Below the pieces are notes generated by a model. That model searched no databases, had not been told where the DNA came from, and saw nothing but the letters and a program-made list of their open reading frames with translations. This document shows, piece after piece, positions 1 through 12,800 of a stretch of DNA of 64,000 bases; position 1 is the first letter of the stretch; each line of letters begins with the position of its first letter. The stretch is from Ceratodon purpureus (taxonomy: Eukaryota > Streptophyta > Bryopsida > Pseudoditrichales > Ditrichaceae). The position numbers and the translations under genes are program-made. The stretch spans positions 37,573,918 to 37,637,917 of the forward strand of contig CM026426.1 of assembly GCA_014871385.1 (NCBI GenBank), read 5' to 3'.

Positions 1-69
1 GATACACCATGCACTGAGAAGACAATGCCGTGGTTGGGCTAGATTCAAAGACTTTGGAACAAGGAATAA

Positions 70-360
70 ATGGTTTTCAATGCTCAACATGACATGAAGA
101 AATGTGCAGCTACTTCACATGCGCTATGCAAGATTGTTCATTTTTCTATGCACAATGTCAAGCATGCAGTTGCACAAAGCGGTCATGATGCCACAATCAT
201 CACTCTAAGGGTAATTGTAACTATGATGATGGACTGCACAAACGTTCATACAAAGGGATTTGGGAACGCTCTTGATCAAGCTTTAGAAGTGGAGGAAGGA
301 TGGATGCCATACAATGTCTTCTTATCACTCTTTGCCAAAGCACAACGGTTAGTTATCTAG
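70..360 (+). CDS. unrecognised ORF fragment, 96 aa
   Basis: A short open frame of unknown function; I recognise no family. Its composition is protein-like (motif HTKGFGNALDQALEVEEGW near the C-terminus), but it lacks an intron context and ends in a stop next to the hAT remnant, which lies on the other strand. It could be the tail of an exon from a gene outside the window or a chance frame. Low confidence. Confidence 0.2.
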   Translation: MVFNAQHDMKKCAATSHALCKIVHFSMHNVKHAVAQSGHDATIITLRVIVTMMMDCTNVHTKGFGNALDQALEVEEGWMPYNVFLSLFAKAQRLVI

Positions 361-1242
361 ACTTGCAACCTACAACACTTACGCCAATCGTATCAACAGA
401 CCCAAGAAATAAATCGCCTGCCGGACATACTAGCATGACATTCATCAACGGTTGGCGATTCACATTATCCCAACCATCAAAGCAAATGGTATCCCCGTAT
501 AACTCGGTCGACATTTTCGTACGTTCATCAATCTTTACCTTGATTTGCTTCTTTTTTTACTTGATGTGCGTTGTTCGCATCGCGTTATAGGAAGGGGGAT
601 TGTAGTCAAATCCGGCAGCCGACGTTGTGCTCACCGCCTTTAAAAATGTTGGGTGCTTGGCCACGTTGAATGCGACGTTGGCTTCGTATAAGAAGGATGA
701 CCACAACATGTCTAGCTCCTTTCGCTAGGAAATCAGGAGTGCTTCACTCATGTCCTGTTGCCGCAAGCTCCTAGTGGTATTCAAACTGGCCCTACTAGGT
801 GCAGCACTGGAGACATTTCGGTCCTCTTCGGTATCATTGTACGAGGGTTCGGATCCACCGTACAGAGTGCTGTGTGTGGAAGCACTAGAACACGGACGTT
901 GAACTGACGCGGGGTATGCTGGCCTCATACCATCCATCTCCTCCTGTGTCAAAGGGCCGGGAATCTTTCTACGGCAAAATTGAAATTTCCTCTTCACTAC
1001 GGTAGGTGCCTTTTGACAAACCCTCAAGAGATTGGGCCGGTCCAACCATAATGCTGAAGGCACCTAGACTTCACGTACGAAAGCTTGTTTCTGCAATACA
1101 CACATTGGGCTTCCTTAATTGACAGTGACCCTTCCTTGAGCTTGACCGTAAACCATGGTGCCCACTCTCTCGTACCGAGTCTTGGAACGGCTCTAGCCGG
1201 AGTAACCGCTTCAACCGGTTCAACCGCTTCAACCGGATCCAT
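361..1242 (-). pseudogene. hAT-family transposase remnant (BED-like finger plus DUF659-like core)
   Basis: The 5' part (about 1242-1024) encodes W-A-P-W-F followed by AQCVYCRNKL and CLQHYG, which resembles the N-terminal BED-type zinc finger of plant hAT transposases. The 3' part, read from about 700 to 375, encodes FLKAVSTTSAAGFDYNPPSY, then GDTICFDGWDN and LMNVMLVCPAGDLFLGSVDT. This is the typical DUF659 signature: P-S-Y, DGW, then N-x4-P-x-G-x2-F-L-x-S-x-D. Between these blocks an in-frame TAA at 557-559 interrupts an otherwise open frame, and the finger and core lie in different frames. The RNase-H-like catalytic region and the hATC dimerisation domain are missing. Known role: cut-and-paste transposase. 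Here it is inactive. Confidence 0.7.
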
Positions 1243-1519
1243 AGTGAATGATTAGGGAAGTCTCCGGACTAATAGGACCAGTAGAACCAAAAGATTATTA
1301 TCTGATATAACTTAGTGAGTCTGAAAAATGCTTGACAAATTGATTTATGGAGAGAAGAATTTTTACATTCCCCCCACCCAAACCAAGTGTCTCCCCAAGC
1401 TAACAGTTTCAAGCAAGGAGCCCTCAAGGAGACCCAGACATGAAACACGCAAGGAGATAAGGTGGATGTGAAATCAGGAGGCAGTTTATATACTGCCACC
1501 CTCGGCCAAGCGAGTACTG

Positions 1520-1860
1520 TCCGAAAGGGCGCAATCCAACAGGCGCGCGCGCACCGTGAGGATCGAGCGCGCTCGTAAGCGAATGGGCGGGCACAGGTGG
1601 GTGCTTGCGATTGCAGACTGCATGGCGGATCGCGCGCGCAAGGGAAGACGGGAGGGGATGGTGGCATGCGGGCGCGAGCGCTAGAGGACGGCTGCGCGCG
1701 TGAGCGATGCGTTGCGCGCGCGAGCGTAGTCGGGACGAAGCGGGCGGGCGAGGGCACGCACTGACGGGCAAATGCAGGCGCGGGTGCGCACTGCCGGTCG
1801 AGTGCGGGCGCGCACGCGCGAGCGTGAGCGGACAAGCAAGATTTATTTGGCGCGCTCAAT
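1520..1860. repeat. CpG-rich island of GGGCGCGAGC-type words
   Basis: Dense degenerate repetition of 8-12 bp words such as GCGCGCGAG, GGGCGGGC and CGCGCGAGCG, far richer in CG than the AT-rich surroundings. It produces long but meaningless ORFs rich in Arg, Ala and Pro. The upstream flank (1390-1500) resembles the flanks of the islands at 20.1 and 21.5 kb, including a short TTTATATAC-like stretch. Confidence 0.6.
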
Positions 1861-1879
1861 TCACTGAGAAGAAATAACA

Positions 1880-2165
1880 ATGAGAGGGAAACATGAATAA
1901 AATTTTACAAAATTAAACTATGTGAACTCCAAACACGTGAACATCTACAAAAAATAAGAGGAATCCTATTTAGATTTCAGATTGTGACACATTTAAAGCC
2001 AGTTAACGACCCACCCCATTCACACATGTCTAAGAACTGGAGCAAGTGGTTGACTGGTTCTGTATGTGTCTGCCCTTTCAGTGGAAGGTAAGTCGTTTTA
2101 AGTTAACCTCGGGCAGAGTTAACTAAAACTATGGGATAAATTCTGTTAGTTACCGCGTTAATCAA
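1880..2165. other. intergenic, nothing recognised
   Basis: Spacer between two GC-rich islands of ordinary composition. I see no coding frame, RNA gene or repeat boundary. Confidence 0.5.
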
Positions 2166-2169
2166 GTCA

Positions 2170-2420
2170 AAACCCCACGCGCGCGCGCGCGGCGTAGTTG
2201 GGGACGCGCGCGAGCAGTTGGGCGCGAGCTGGGCCCGAGGAGTTAGGCGGGCTTGCGACCGCGCGTGGAAGGCGGGCGCGCGCGATTAGTTGAGGGCGCG
2301 AGCGCGGGTGGGCGGCTGCGCGTGAGCGTGGGCGGGTCCAATGAGGCGAGCGCGGGCGCTCTCGTGCGGGCGATTGCAGGCGCGGACGGGCAGGCGCGAT
2401 TGACGGGCCCGCGAATGAAG
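2170..2420. repeat. CpG-rich island, second copy
   Basis: Begins with a pure CG alternation (ACGCGCGCGCGCGCGGCG, about 2176-2193) and continues with GGGCGCGAGC, GCGGGCGC and similar words. It belongs to the same word family as the neighbouring islands. The alternating purine-pyrimidine run is a potential Z-DNA tract. Confidence 0.6.
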
Positions 2421-2689
2421 TTAAACAGCCCGCATATTGTTTGTTCAAAAAAGTAAAATTAAGAAATCAAGGGAGATTATGCACTACAGTGAAATATAAT
2501 TCATTAGTATGGGAGATTGATGGAACAAAAAGTATAAAAATAAATAAATCGAATAGGCATTCAAATTATAAAATAATGTTAACTAAAAATAAAAATAAAA
2601 AAATTAACGAGTGTAGGAGTATCAAATAAAAATTAGGGGATAGGATGGGGGAGTGGTGGGATTAGAAAAATTATTTCAGTGATCTTGTT

Positions 2690-3080
2690 GGAGTGCTCGG
2701 GCGCGTGCAAAACGGGCGCAAGCACTGACGGGCGCGTGCAAATGGGAAGACGGAGTTCGAGGGGGGGAATTGACTGGCACTGTTCCGGTTGCATTGGTCG
2801 GGCGCGTGCAATGACGAGCGCGAGCAGTCGAGCGCTTGCAACATCGAGCGCGAGCAGAATGCGAGAGACATTGTGGGGGGGGGGGAGGGAGAATGAGTTT
2901 TCAAGATTCGGTATGCGCGCCCGTGGTTCGACAGACGCGAGCAGTTTGCGCGTGCGCGTACGGGCGCGTACCTGAGTTCACAGAAGAGAGTTCTCGTCGG
3001 GGACTGGTATGCGCGCGCGGGGGCACGCACACTACGGGCTCGCCCAAATGCGCGTGTGCATGCGGGCGGGTTCATTGTTC
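2690..3080. repeat. CpG-rich island, third copy, with poly-G run
   Basis: Words of the form CGGGCGCGTGCA and GAGCGCGAGCAG recur every 12-30 bp. A run of about 11 G occurs near 2875-2886. No credible gene; the ORFs here are by-products of the high GC content. Confidence 0.6.
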
Positions 3081-3084
3081 AAAT

Positions 3085-3540
3085 CCGCGTAACATAGAAT
3101 TCAGTCCATATTTTAAATACACTTACCATAACTTAAATTTACTTCCCATGACTTAAATCCACTTACCATGCAAAACATTTTGGTGTGCACTAGAGTTATT
3201 TATACACTTATCATACGATGGAAGGAGAAGAGACAACAAAAGGAATGAACAACATGTTTGGCAACCAAAAAACGGGAGACCAATGCAAGGAGAATAAAAG
3301 TGTCTTGGGAATCATGACAATGATTCCGTCTTGAAAATTAACATCCATTGTTTGAGTTTTACAAATATGTAAATGTAATACTAAACCAATCTAATTCCCT
3401 ATGCCTTCTACATGTATTTACATTCCGATATCTTTTTACGAAAACGTCGTCTTCACTCATCGATCTCCACGACGTCACGTGCTCGGTGTAGAGGAACTCA
3501 ATCCAACCTCATCGTGTCGTGCACGAGAGCTTCCCACTGC
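3085..3540. other. intergenic, nothing recognised
   Basis: AT-rich, with no coherent coding frame on either strand apart from the extreme end of the downstream pseudogene. Confidence 0.4.
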
Positions 3541-3541
3541 A

Positions 3542-6066
3542 CTACTTTCTGCCCCATCGCCAGCGATGTGTTTCAGCTTGGCAGAACAGGGTTCTCTTCG
3601 CTATGCCATCTCTTCCAAGCATTGCTTCCATGAAGTTGTTGTCGTGCATTCGACGGAGCACTGTTAGGGTCTCCGGACTATGTTGTGCGCATAAGAAATC
3701 CACGGCTTGACCCTTGAACAATGTATCCCATTCAGATTCCGCAGTCATCAAGTCATTAGCAATGCGGAGTTCCTCTTCGTTCATTTCATGCAACTCCTTG
3801 TGCTGATCCGCAACCTGTTGCCCTTTGGAATTCCACCTAAATCCAAGAGGATGGGCGCCATACTGGAATGTATTGGTTTGTTGATCCCAGTATCCTTGTA
3901 GCGTTTAGTAGAAGAAATTCCTCCTTCCCTCGAGTTCGTCGTCAGTCCCGCCCCGAATGAGTTCGTGGCAGATCCTTACAATCTCCGCAGGATCCTGGTC
4001 CCACCCCCACTGCGCGCTCATTTCTTTAGCATAGGTCTGGTGCATTCCCATAAGCCAATTCCAAATCAAGTCCACACCCCACTTGTCTGGATAGTCAGGA
4101 GTATTTTCCTTATTTTGCTCCCAATGGGGTGACATCCAGGTCGCAAAGCCGAACTGCTCATAAAAACGCTTGTGTAAGGGGGCCTTACATACTGCTCACC
4201 ACGGACATATCATGGCATGGGAAATCGAGCATTGTGGATGATACATGCATTGACAGGATTCCAATGACCAGCCCCCCTCTGGCCCAAATGGATTGCAATA
4301 AACGAGACACTTGGTTCCATCCAACACATACTTTTGTGGACTGGGCCAAAGCAATCTTGGCTGTATAGTACTATTCTCATTATATCTTCTCATTAGATTT
4401 GGCGGTCTTGTACTCCCACTCCAACTGCGTCCAATCTATTGCCTTACCAATCATCGGTATGTCGTCAGGGAACATTTCATCTGGATCTGCCCACGAGGTA
4501 AGTCCGAAATCTCTCTTGGAGTTAAGCTGGAGGGAGTCGCGGTCAATCCTCTTGAACTCACTGTAGATATGTCTGTGACGGTCAACATTCAGAATGCATG
4601 CAATCTTCCATTGGTAATACTGTCTGCTCATCTGGATCAGATACGCTTTGAGCATCCCGTTGGTAGCTTGCAATTCAGAGACAGTGGGTATCGCTGACTG
4701 TTGAAATCCCAAAGAGTCCTCCGTCTCTTGAGAATCCACAAACATGATTTGCCGCTAGGGGGGGTGCATCACTTGACTTGATGATGCGAATGGAATGATT
4801 GGCTTACGGGGAACTCGGTCCGGGGTATCTTCGAGGAGACCGTGCGTGGCCAATTCAATGATGGCATTCACGTTGTCCTCGTTCATTCCAAGGCTGCCAG
4901 GGATTGGAGCCTGGCTCACCACGGGTATGTTAATCCGATTCCTCGCAGCTTTAAGTTGCAAAATATCTTCATTCTGCTTCCGGATAATCTCATTCATCCT
5001 ATCAGCTTCGTCGTACAAGTTCTGGATTGTCTTCTCCATCTCAGAAATCAATGCATTTTTTTCTTCCAGCTCGTTACGCAATGTGTTGCCTTGCTGGCCT
5101 TGGGCATCATCCCTGATTAATGTAGCCTCCAACTCAGTTGCAAACCTAGCAACATCTTTTCCATTACATTGCCCGGGCCGGCAATGTGTGGATTCAATAC
5201 AAGAGCTACATTACTCGGGCCCGCAATCTATGGAATCAATATAGGAGGAGCTACATCAACATTGCTTGGGCCCCCAACGATTGCTAGAGGAGCCTGATAA
5301 GCAATACCCACCCTAGTAGGATTTGCTGGCGGTGCACGAATCTTCGTCAACAAATACGCAGCCAGCTCAGGATCCTTCTTTTTTAACCGTGTGATTCTAG
5401 CATTAGCCACTGCTTTTGTTTGCAACTGAGCAGGACGTTCTACTGTACCATTAGAATCATTATCCAATTCTGAGTCACTCCAGTCAAGTGGCGCACCGTC
5501 ACCTCGCTCTTCGGGATCATCCAAGTATGGCCTGTCCACATCTGAAAATCTTAGGACCCCTGTAGGTATCACCATCTCTCGTGGACGCCGCTGGATGCTA
5601 GGAGTCGTTCGTATGGTCCTCCAATCCACCTGCCTATGAAGCATTACCTCGGCATATACCATTCTACAGATAAAGAGCAGAACCTCGTTTCTATCGTTCA
5701 TCGCCTGGTTGTATAGAACCTGGTACACCTCCAAAACCGCCTCCCAAACTGACGGTTCTTGCACCATTTCATGTTCGCCTTGTTTGAAGTATGATTTTGT
5801 TTATGGCGATGCAACTGAAAAAACTTCCCAATGTGGCACCATTCAATGAATTCCTCACACGTAGCCAGAGTCCATGGTTGCGGTGCGGCTTCCCACCCTC
5901 TGAATGCCAGCTTTGCAGGATTCGTTACACTAGTGGAATCCGCATCCTGGATGACCAAACTGTATGACCGTAATCTTTCCTGGTCATGGAGTTCCTTTGT
6001 ATCTGGGTCCTGATTGGTGGACAAGGGTAATGGCCAAAAAAAGAACGTGTGCTGTGTCTGCCTCAA
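3542..6066 (-). pseudogene. decayed multi-exon gene with RING-like finger
   Basis: The family is unrecognised. Segments in order: an N-terminal exon (6066 to about 5800) with WTLATCEEFIEWCHIG; an acidic segment (5767-5231); a coiled coil (about 5132-4940, with ELEEKNALISEMEKTIQNL); a segment 4745-4383; a zinc finger (4393-4140) with C-x3-C, then SCQCMYHPQC and a later C-K-A-P; and a C-terminal domain (to 3542) with WMSPHW, GWDQDP and GYWDQ. Disablements are in-frame stops at 5228-5230 (TAG), 4196-4198 (TGA, inside the finger) and 3905-3907 (TAA, after RRNFFY), plus frame changes near 5140 and 4390. Short degenerate repeats (GGPSNV, AGPSNV, AGPGNV) lie at about 5150-5280. The finger resembles those at 48.3 and 53.2 kb, so it is probably related. 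A role as ubiquitin ligase or zinc-binding protein is only a guess. Confidence 0.55.
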
Positions 6067-6136
6067 TTTCCTCTTAATATGATCACAAGAATTTGGAGAC
6101 TTGTTCTGATCTGGCCAGTCAGGAGATGTGGAAAGT

Positions 6137-6815
6137 TTAAATATGGGAGTGATAGTCAGGGTTCGATCGCGAGGTGGGCCATGTATTACACAGTGACCTT
6201 TGCTTTAGCTTGGAGTAAACTATGAATCCACAGTACCCGTGGAATTGCATACCCGGCCGTGGTAATGATTGAGGCTCGACAATACCCTGATGATTCTGTT
6301 CAGTTGTCGTTAGGGGATGAGAAAACATTCATTCGGAAATTTAATACCCGTAACCGGCTGTTACACATGTTCAACGGACGCGGTCAGGTCAGGGGCAGGG
6401 TTTGTAAGAGCTCTCGTGTGTTGTAAGGGTCACTGTTCTGTTATTTTTCTGTCAGATTTATCCATTGTTGCTGGTCATTCTAGCGGAGACCTCTCTCACA
6501 AAGTATGACAATATTAGTCGGAGTCGCAAGAAAACGAGAATCTGCTTACAATATTACAGGAAGTCCTGAAATCCGGATGAGAAGCTGCTGAAACAGAACT
6601 CTTTCAGAGTAAATTCAATGAGAGGTTTAGGGTTCAAAATTCTAGCACAGGATGGGATTTAAAGCGGATCATAACACAGAGTTTCTGAATTGCAGAAATT
6701 GAGTTCGCAGCGCCAGGAATGCTATTAACTGAGTCCGAATTTGCATAACCTGTGTCAACTCCAAGAGATGGGAAAAAAAACATGACTATACAAGGCACTT
6801 CGAGTTCCTAATCTA
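6137..6815. other. intergenic, nothing recognised
   Basis: No frame longer than about 60 codons and no repeat detected. It could include introns or UTR of the flanking minus-strand pseudogenes. Confidence 0.4.
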
Positions 6816-6820
6816 ATTTA

Positions 6821-8222
6821 ACGAGCACCTACTTCCTTACGAACTGCTCCCATGAACTTCAACACAGCATCCATCTCTAAGACGTCAGATTTTAGGGACT
6901 TCCCCTTCAAGTTTGTGGCGTCCTCAACTTCCTTAAGTTTCGCCTCCATGGCTGTCACGACGTTTTCCTGCTTCGTCATAGTACTCTTCAACGCCTCCAC
7001 TCGACCCGAGACAAAATTAACGTTGTGTCGTGCCAAGTTTAATGCGCTCAGGCAGAATCTCTATTCCTCATCTCCATCCATTGCCATTCCCGTTGCTTCG
7101 TCCTTATATGCAACCGCGTGACCTTGCTGAATGGCCTTCTTCAGCAACACCCCTGCCTGGTACGAATTGAGACGAGCCTCATCGAAAGCTTTCTCCCACT
7201 CTTGCGACACTCGGTCTAGGTCTTTTAGCATTGCAGATGCTCGCTGAAGCTTCTCTGTAGCCAGTTTGTGAGAGACTACGTCCCCAGCGCGATCTGTGCA
7301 TGCCTGGCGTTTCCGATTCCATGCCATCTCTGTGATCTGTTGGTGAAATCGATTGAGCCCGGACACTACCAGCTCCGTCTCTGCTGCGTTTCTTCCCATA
7401 TCTCCGGGTCTGTCTTCCACGTCAGAGAAAGGCACGTCCTCTGTCTTCTCTTCCTCCCGCACATGTCCACCCTCCTGAGGCACGGTAAATCTCCCTCGGC
7501 GTAGTACATGAGGTCCCCCACATATCTGGCATCGTAGGCAAGAAAAACAGAGGGTCAGTACTGCGGAATTTCCGACGAACTGATAAGAGAAGGGAGTGCC
7601 CCCGGGTGGTCGCAACAGTATCATCAGAAGGAACGTCTGAACACACCGACATGAGCCTCAACAGAATTGTCAATGCGAATGCCATGGCGGAACAGGGGAT
7701 TCAGAGCAATGCTATCTTACAAATTCTTTGGAACTGGAAAAGACGGGACTTTTTAAGAGTTTAGGGCGTTACCGGAGCGGAATCAGTGTGGACGTCCTTA
7801 GTCGGATGACATTTTCTGTGTATGAACGGGAGAGGATGTCGAAGGTTGCGATATTCGAGGAGTATCTTCAGGGCCGGATCACGACGTCCTCCGCCTCGGC
7901 GTTTAGAAACAGCAAATTGTGCCCAGTCCACCGGCTCCCCGTCTTCTTCTACGAGCAAGCCTCTAACAAAGTGCCAGGGGAGGTAGTCGCCACGCTTCAG
8001 CCTCTTCTGACATACTCGCTCATACAACTCAGTGACGTAGTTTTGGTATTCCAGAGGTCCGCGATGAACCCACGGATACGTCCCTAGGTTGCTGGGCTCT
8101 CCCATCCTCGCTCGGCATTCTGTTTTTGGATAGAAGTTCCACCTCCCTTTGCTTGGAACATAGCCCGCGCCGGGAAGGCACAAAAACTCTACATACCAGT
8201 GCTTCTTGCCCTCGGCAACCAT
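6821..8222 (-). pseudogene. decayed gene, N-terminal domain plus coiled coil
   Basis: The family is unrecognised. The first exon (8222-7761 at most) starts with an ATG and reads HWYVEFLCLPGAGYVPSKG, followed by ELYERVCQKRLKRGDYLPWH. A later exon (about 7530-6821) reads ICGGPHVLRRGRF, then a helical region (EKLQRASAMLKDLDRVSQEW) and a coiled-coil tail ending in GAVRKEVGAR. An in-frame TAG at 7061-7063 interrupts an otherwise continuous frame from GDEE to RFCLSALN. It lies on the same strand as the 3.5-6.1 kb pseudogene and directly upstream of it, so both may derive from one long gene. It also follows the Tnp2-like gene on the same strand and could be an extra gene of that element. Confidence 0.45.
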
Positions 8223-8229
8223 GATCCTG

Positions 8230-9825
8230 CGTCAGTTTACAGAGTATGCGCACTCTGATGCTCCGAATTTGAACAAAACAGCGAGAGCTCAAAGTATAAG
8301 TGAGCGTCTCTCTTCCCCTGCTTGATACATGGGGCCGGGTTTGCAGATCTTGGGACATAATGACGTAATCTGGGAGTACGGCATTAGGATTAACCCTGTA
8401 GGCCTGACTGATTGTTTTCCCTCTGGAGTCGAATCATGAAGGCCCTATACCATCACATCCACTAGGTTCATATCAGATTAAATCTCAAAAAAATCTCAAA
8501 CTAATAATCACAATGCATGAACTGTCGTTTCTAGCAATCCCCCTCTGAAAGAGAGTTCTGAACTCTGAGATCAATGAACACGTCCCTAGTTTCCAATTGA
8601 TCCAGGGATCACAAAATAGTACTCACACAACATGATAATTAATGACAGCGCTTGAAAGAGATTATTGAGTGAGGGACTGAAGTTATCTTTTAGAAATTGT
8701 GACAGACTACAACATACGGAGAGAACATCGTTACCTCAACTGCACTGCCTCTACTGTACAGAACATCTGTTTCAGTGTTCCCAAAATATCCACATCAAGC
8801 GGCAGTATTTACCGTGCACAACAACTGATTGGATGGGCGCATACATCTCTGGAAAACGCTTGGGACTTCTGAGATTCGAGTTCACTCTACGAAGCCTCGG
8901 GTACAATCAGAGGGAATCCTTAGTTTGTAATACAGCGTACGGATCTACATGATCATGCAGCTTCTGCCTCAGAAGTTACAACATACTACGTCACCGATTC
9001 TGTATTTGCGCCCTTAAAATTGTAATATTAAACCACGGACCAAAAACTTAAACAAAACACTGCGTTAGTGTGCGGAAAATGTGATCTGAATACTGTGGAA
9101 ACATATTACCGCATTCATGTTGACTTAGTGAGGATAGATTGGAATAAAAACCCTTTGGAATGACACTGATAATTATACTTCTCCATGAGGGGCTACACAT
9201 ATCAAGTGCTTCGTAGAATTATACCGGGGACATGGCATTCTAACGGGAAATGCACTAACGCAAAAACAAGACTGGCATACTGTTCCATTACGAGCATTTT
9301 GTGTTAGCAGATAGCAGGATCCCCAATAAAACACCAAAGAATTCCATGGTCGAATTAAGATCAATTACGCTGCTCCAAAATTAAAGCCTATCATTAGGAA
9401 CTACGTCCAGTTTTACAAAAACGTCCTTTACTGCTAATGTTTGTGCCGTCAATACAATGTAACAAATTCCTCTGAATACCGTCTGCTGCCTCGTCAAACA
9501 CATATTTTTCTTTTTTAAACTACAAATATTAGTAAATGAAAATTAGCAACTGCCGATGTCATTCATAACTACTATCCACGGACTTATAATGGCATCTGCT
9601 GTTAGCAACTTCTCCCGATTTCACCAATCACTACTTTAATTGAGTACTTGATTAATTGGAAAATAAAACGAGCCCGTCACACCCTGTGTGTTTGAATGTG
9701 CATGTGCAATAAAGTCGGTATAATCTACTTCTCGCTGCTCTCTGTAAAGGAAAAAGCTGCATGAGATGTGAAACCAAAATCGCACCTTCTTATAAAAAAC
9801 AAAACCAGGCCCACTCAAAGAAGAC
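8230..9825. other. intergenic or 3' part of the CACTA locus
   Basis: About 1.6 kb of AT-rich DNA without a credible gene. If the CACTA element ends on this side, its terminal and subterminal repeats should lie here or further left. I could not find a CACTA-type terminal repeat matching anything right of 18.75 kb by eye. Confidence 0.35.
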
Positions 9826-9830
9826 ATTCT

Positions 9831-12800
9831 TCAAAATGGCCCCTCATCATCCCGGTAGTCCGCATCGTCCAAGTAAGCTTCGTTGTCGACGTCCTCTAAG
9901 GGGTCCTGTAGGGCTCGTATGACGTCAACTTGAACAATTTCCTCGGGATTGAAGACCAATGGCTGTTGCGAAGTGGGAATATCGTCAACAATGGCTACAC
10001 CCCGCGGCAAAGGAAAATCTTCACCTGCACAGTCAAAATCGTTCCCAGCACCTTCCTCTGTCACCCGTCTGCTCCTAGCCTCGTGCTTCAGTACAACTTT
10101 CCATTCCGGATTTGATGCGTCACTCATGAAAAAAACCTGGGAGACACGGGACGGAAACACAAACGGATTCTCTGTTCCCCGACATGCTCTTGATTGATAC
10201 AACACAGACCAGAACCCCAGTGGGTCCTTCTTTATCGCTGCCCGTCCCTGATCACGAGGCTTTATCCAGTCACCCTTCATCAACACACAATTCAGCTTTC
10301 CATAAGTAATTAATAATATATCCTTCAATAAACCGACGTCCAGAGTGGATGCGTCCTCTGTAACGGAAGCAATGCCGCAGTCGAAAGATACATAGGAATC
10401 CGTTGCATCTGCAGAACATCTGAAATGGGATCCATACGCCCACATACCCTTATACGAAAGGGCATGTGGGCTGGGCTAGCAATGTAACTCTTGTAGCTCA
10501 GGCTGAATCGGGAAGCCATCGTCGCGGAGTCGGCGAACATGCGTGTTCAACCATTGTGCAAACGAAGGGAAAGGCTCTGCAAGAAAGTCCGGGTATTCAA
10601 TGACAGATTGCCTGTTCCGACCTCCACGAGCAGCTCTTCGAAAATTAGAGCGATCTTCCGCATACGACTGAGCCTCTTCACTCCAAGCCCTATTGTGGAC
10701 AAAGCAAGTAGTTCAATATATGAAGACAAGGTAGGTAGTTCAAGAAATCAAGACAAACTGAAAAAAATTATAAATTAATAATTGCACGGGGGCTTAACCG
10801 GGGTTGAGGCTGCAGTACTGTACCTAAGAAGCTCTGCCGTGTAAACGGAATGTTTGATCACATAATCATGCACATGCTCGACCTCAGTAGGTGTGAGCCG
10901 TCTCTGATTCGGTTTTCCCGTTAGGACTTCACCTGCATCCTTCATCTCCTCTTCCGGGTCCCATACTCGACGCCGGGTGTGCTTGTAGAGTGCAAAATAT
11001 TCTGTACAAAAGCCAAGGCTTTCATCGACCATGTACCCCGAGGCCATTCCCGCCTCAGGCTTGCTCCGATCACGAACGTAGCTGGTGAGTTGTCCTAAGT
11101 ACCTTTCAACGAAGTAGCACCAACGACTGTGGACGGGTCCACAGATTTCAACCTCCCGAACAAGGTGGATAACCAAGTGGGGCATGATATCGAAAAACCC
11201 AACGGGAAAAAACATCTCTAACATGCATAAGGTTTCCGCTGCGTCCACGTACATTGAAGGAATTTCGGACCTCTTGATGACTTTCGAACATATGCGGGAG
11301 AAAAGGTTGCCAACCCGTATGATGGTCTCCCTGACGCCCCGAGACAGGCTATGGCGAATCGCTGCAGGCAGAATCTGCTGTAACAAAACATGGTGGTCGT
11401 GGCTTTTTAAGCCTCCCAAACGACTTTCCCCCACATGCTTTATGAGCGTACTGCTGTAACCCGTAGGGACCTTTGTGCTAGACACGAGTGACAGGAAACT
11501 CTCACGCTCAGATGTACTGAATACGAAAGGGGCTCTGGGTTTCCTAAAATCGCCATTACCTGTCGGAATGAGGTGCAACTGGGGCATCTTCCCTGCGTCT
11601 TCGAGGTCTCTTCGCAGCGAAACAGTGTCCTTTTCTCCAAATAGGTGCCGTATCAAGTTATCCGAGATGTTACGTTCTATATGCATTACATCAAGCGTAT
11701 TTCTGATGGGAAGTTCCTGCACCAGAGTAAGAGAGTTGTGTCAATTATGTGTGGTCTTCTACTGTAACTTACATGATTGTCCATGCGTACAAAATACTGT
11801 CCCTGCGTACATCCTAATCCGCACCTCATACCTAATAGCGTTTTGAAAATACTACAATCCGTTACAGGCTTGGTGATGGACTACGATCTATATTATCTAG
11901 TAAAACCTTTATACTCTGATACTTTGTCCAATCTTACTTTACACTGCAAACAAGCAATCTGATTAGTAGTAACAACCCTATGCATAACCGCAGTGATATG
12001 AACCGTCCTCAGTCTTCGAAGTCCTGCATGTCTCCTCGAATGTACAGGCCGAGGGACATTAAATTAAAACTGCGCTTCTTACTACAACACACTGACATTG
12101 AACTTCAAGAGATGGTTAGTGATATCACCTGCCAATACGGTAGTGAAAAAAGGAAAAAAATCCGTTTCACTCCATACTGTCTTGCAAGGTCTTCCGAAGC
12201 AGGGGCTCCGCCACGGAGCACATAGTCCTGTCTCAGACGTCCCCAGCGCTGCACATCCTCCGCAGTGATGGGATCACGCGGTCCCCGGAGCTCATCGTTT
12301 CCATCGAAGTCCTCTCTATTGGTCCGCGAGGGATGTCCGCAGGGGAGCCACCTCCGGTATTGATTGACGTAAACCTGTTTCTTAAGTGCAACGGACCTTC
12401 GGCTGATCGTGTTCTTGCCACACACTGGGCACCCCCTATACCCCTTCGTGACCACACCAGCCACTACGCCATACGCCGGGAAATCGTGACATGTCCACAT
12501 TAGGATGGCCTTTAGAAGGAAAGTTGGAGACCCCTTGTAGTTGGCAGCATCATGGATCCTCACACCTTGCGTCCATAGCAACTGCAATTCCTCCAAGAGC
12601 GGCTCTAAATATGTATCAAAAAAATCTCCAGTTACAGACCTCTTTCCCGGGATGATGAGACTGAGCATTAAAAAATGCTTCTTTGTCGTCATCCAGGGAG
12701 GGAGGTTGTAATTTATGATGAGAACAGGCCACGTACTAAGTGTAGACCTCTTGACAGAGAAAGGATTTACACCGTCAGTAGCCATACCTAAACGCAGATT

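Noticed and set aside
1269..3156. Arg/Ala/Pro-rich ORFs in the GC-rich islands
   Set aside because: All frames on both strands are open because of the composition. No domains, no introns, and the repeated words explain them.
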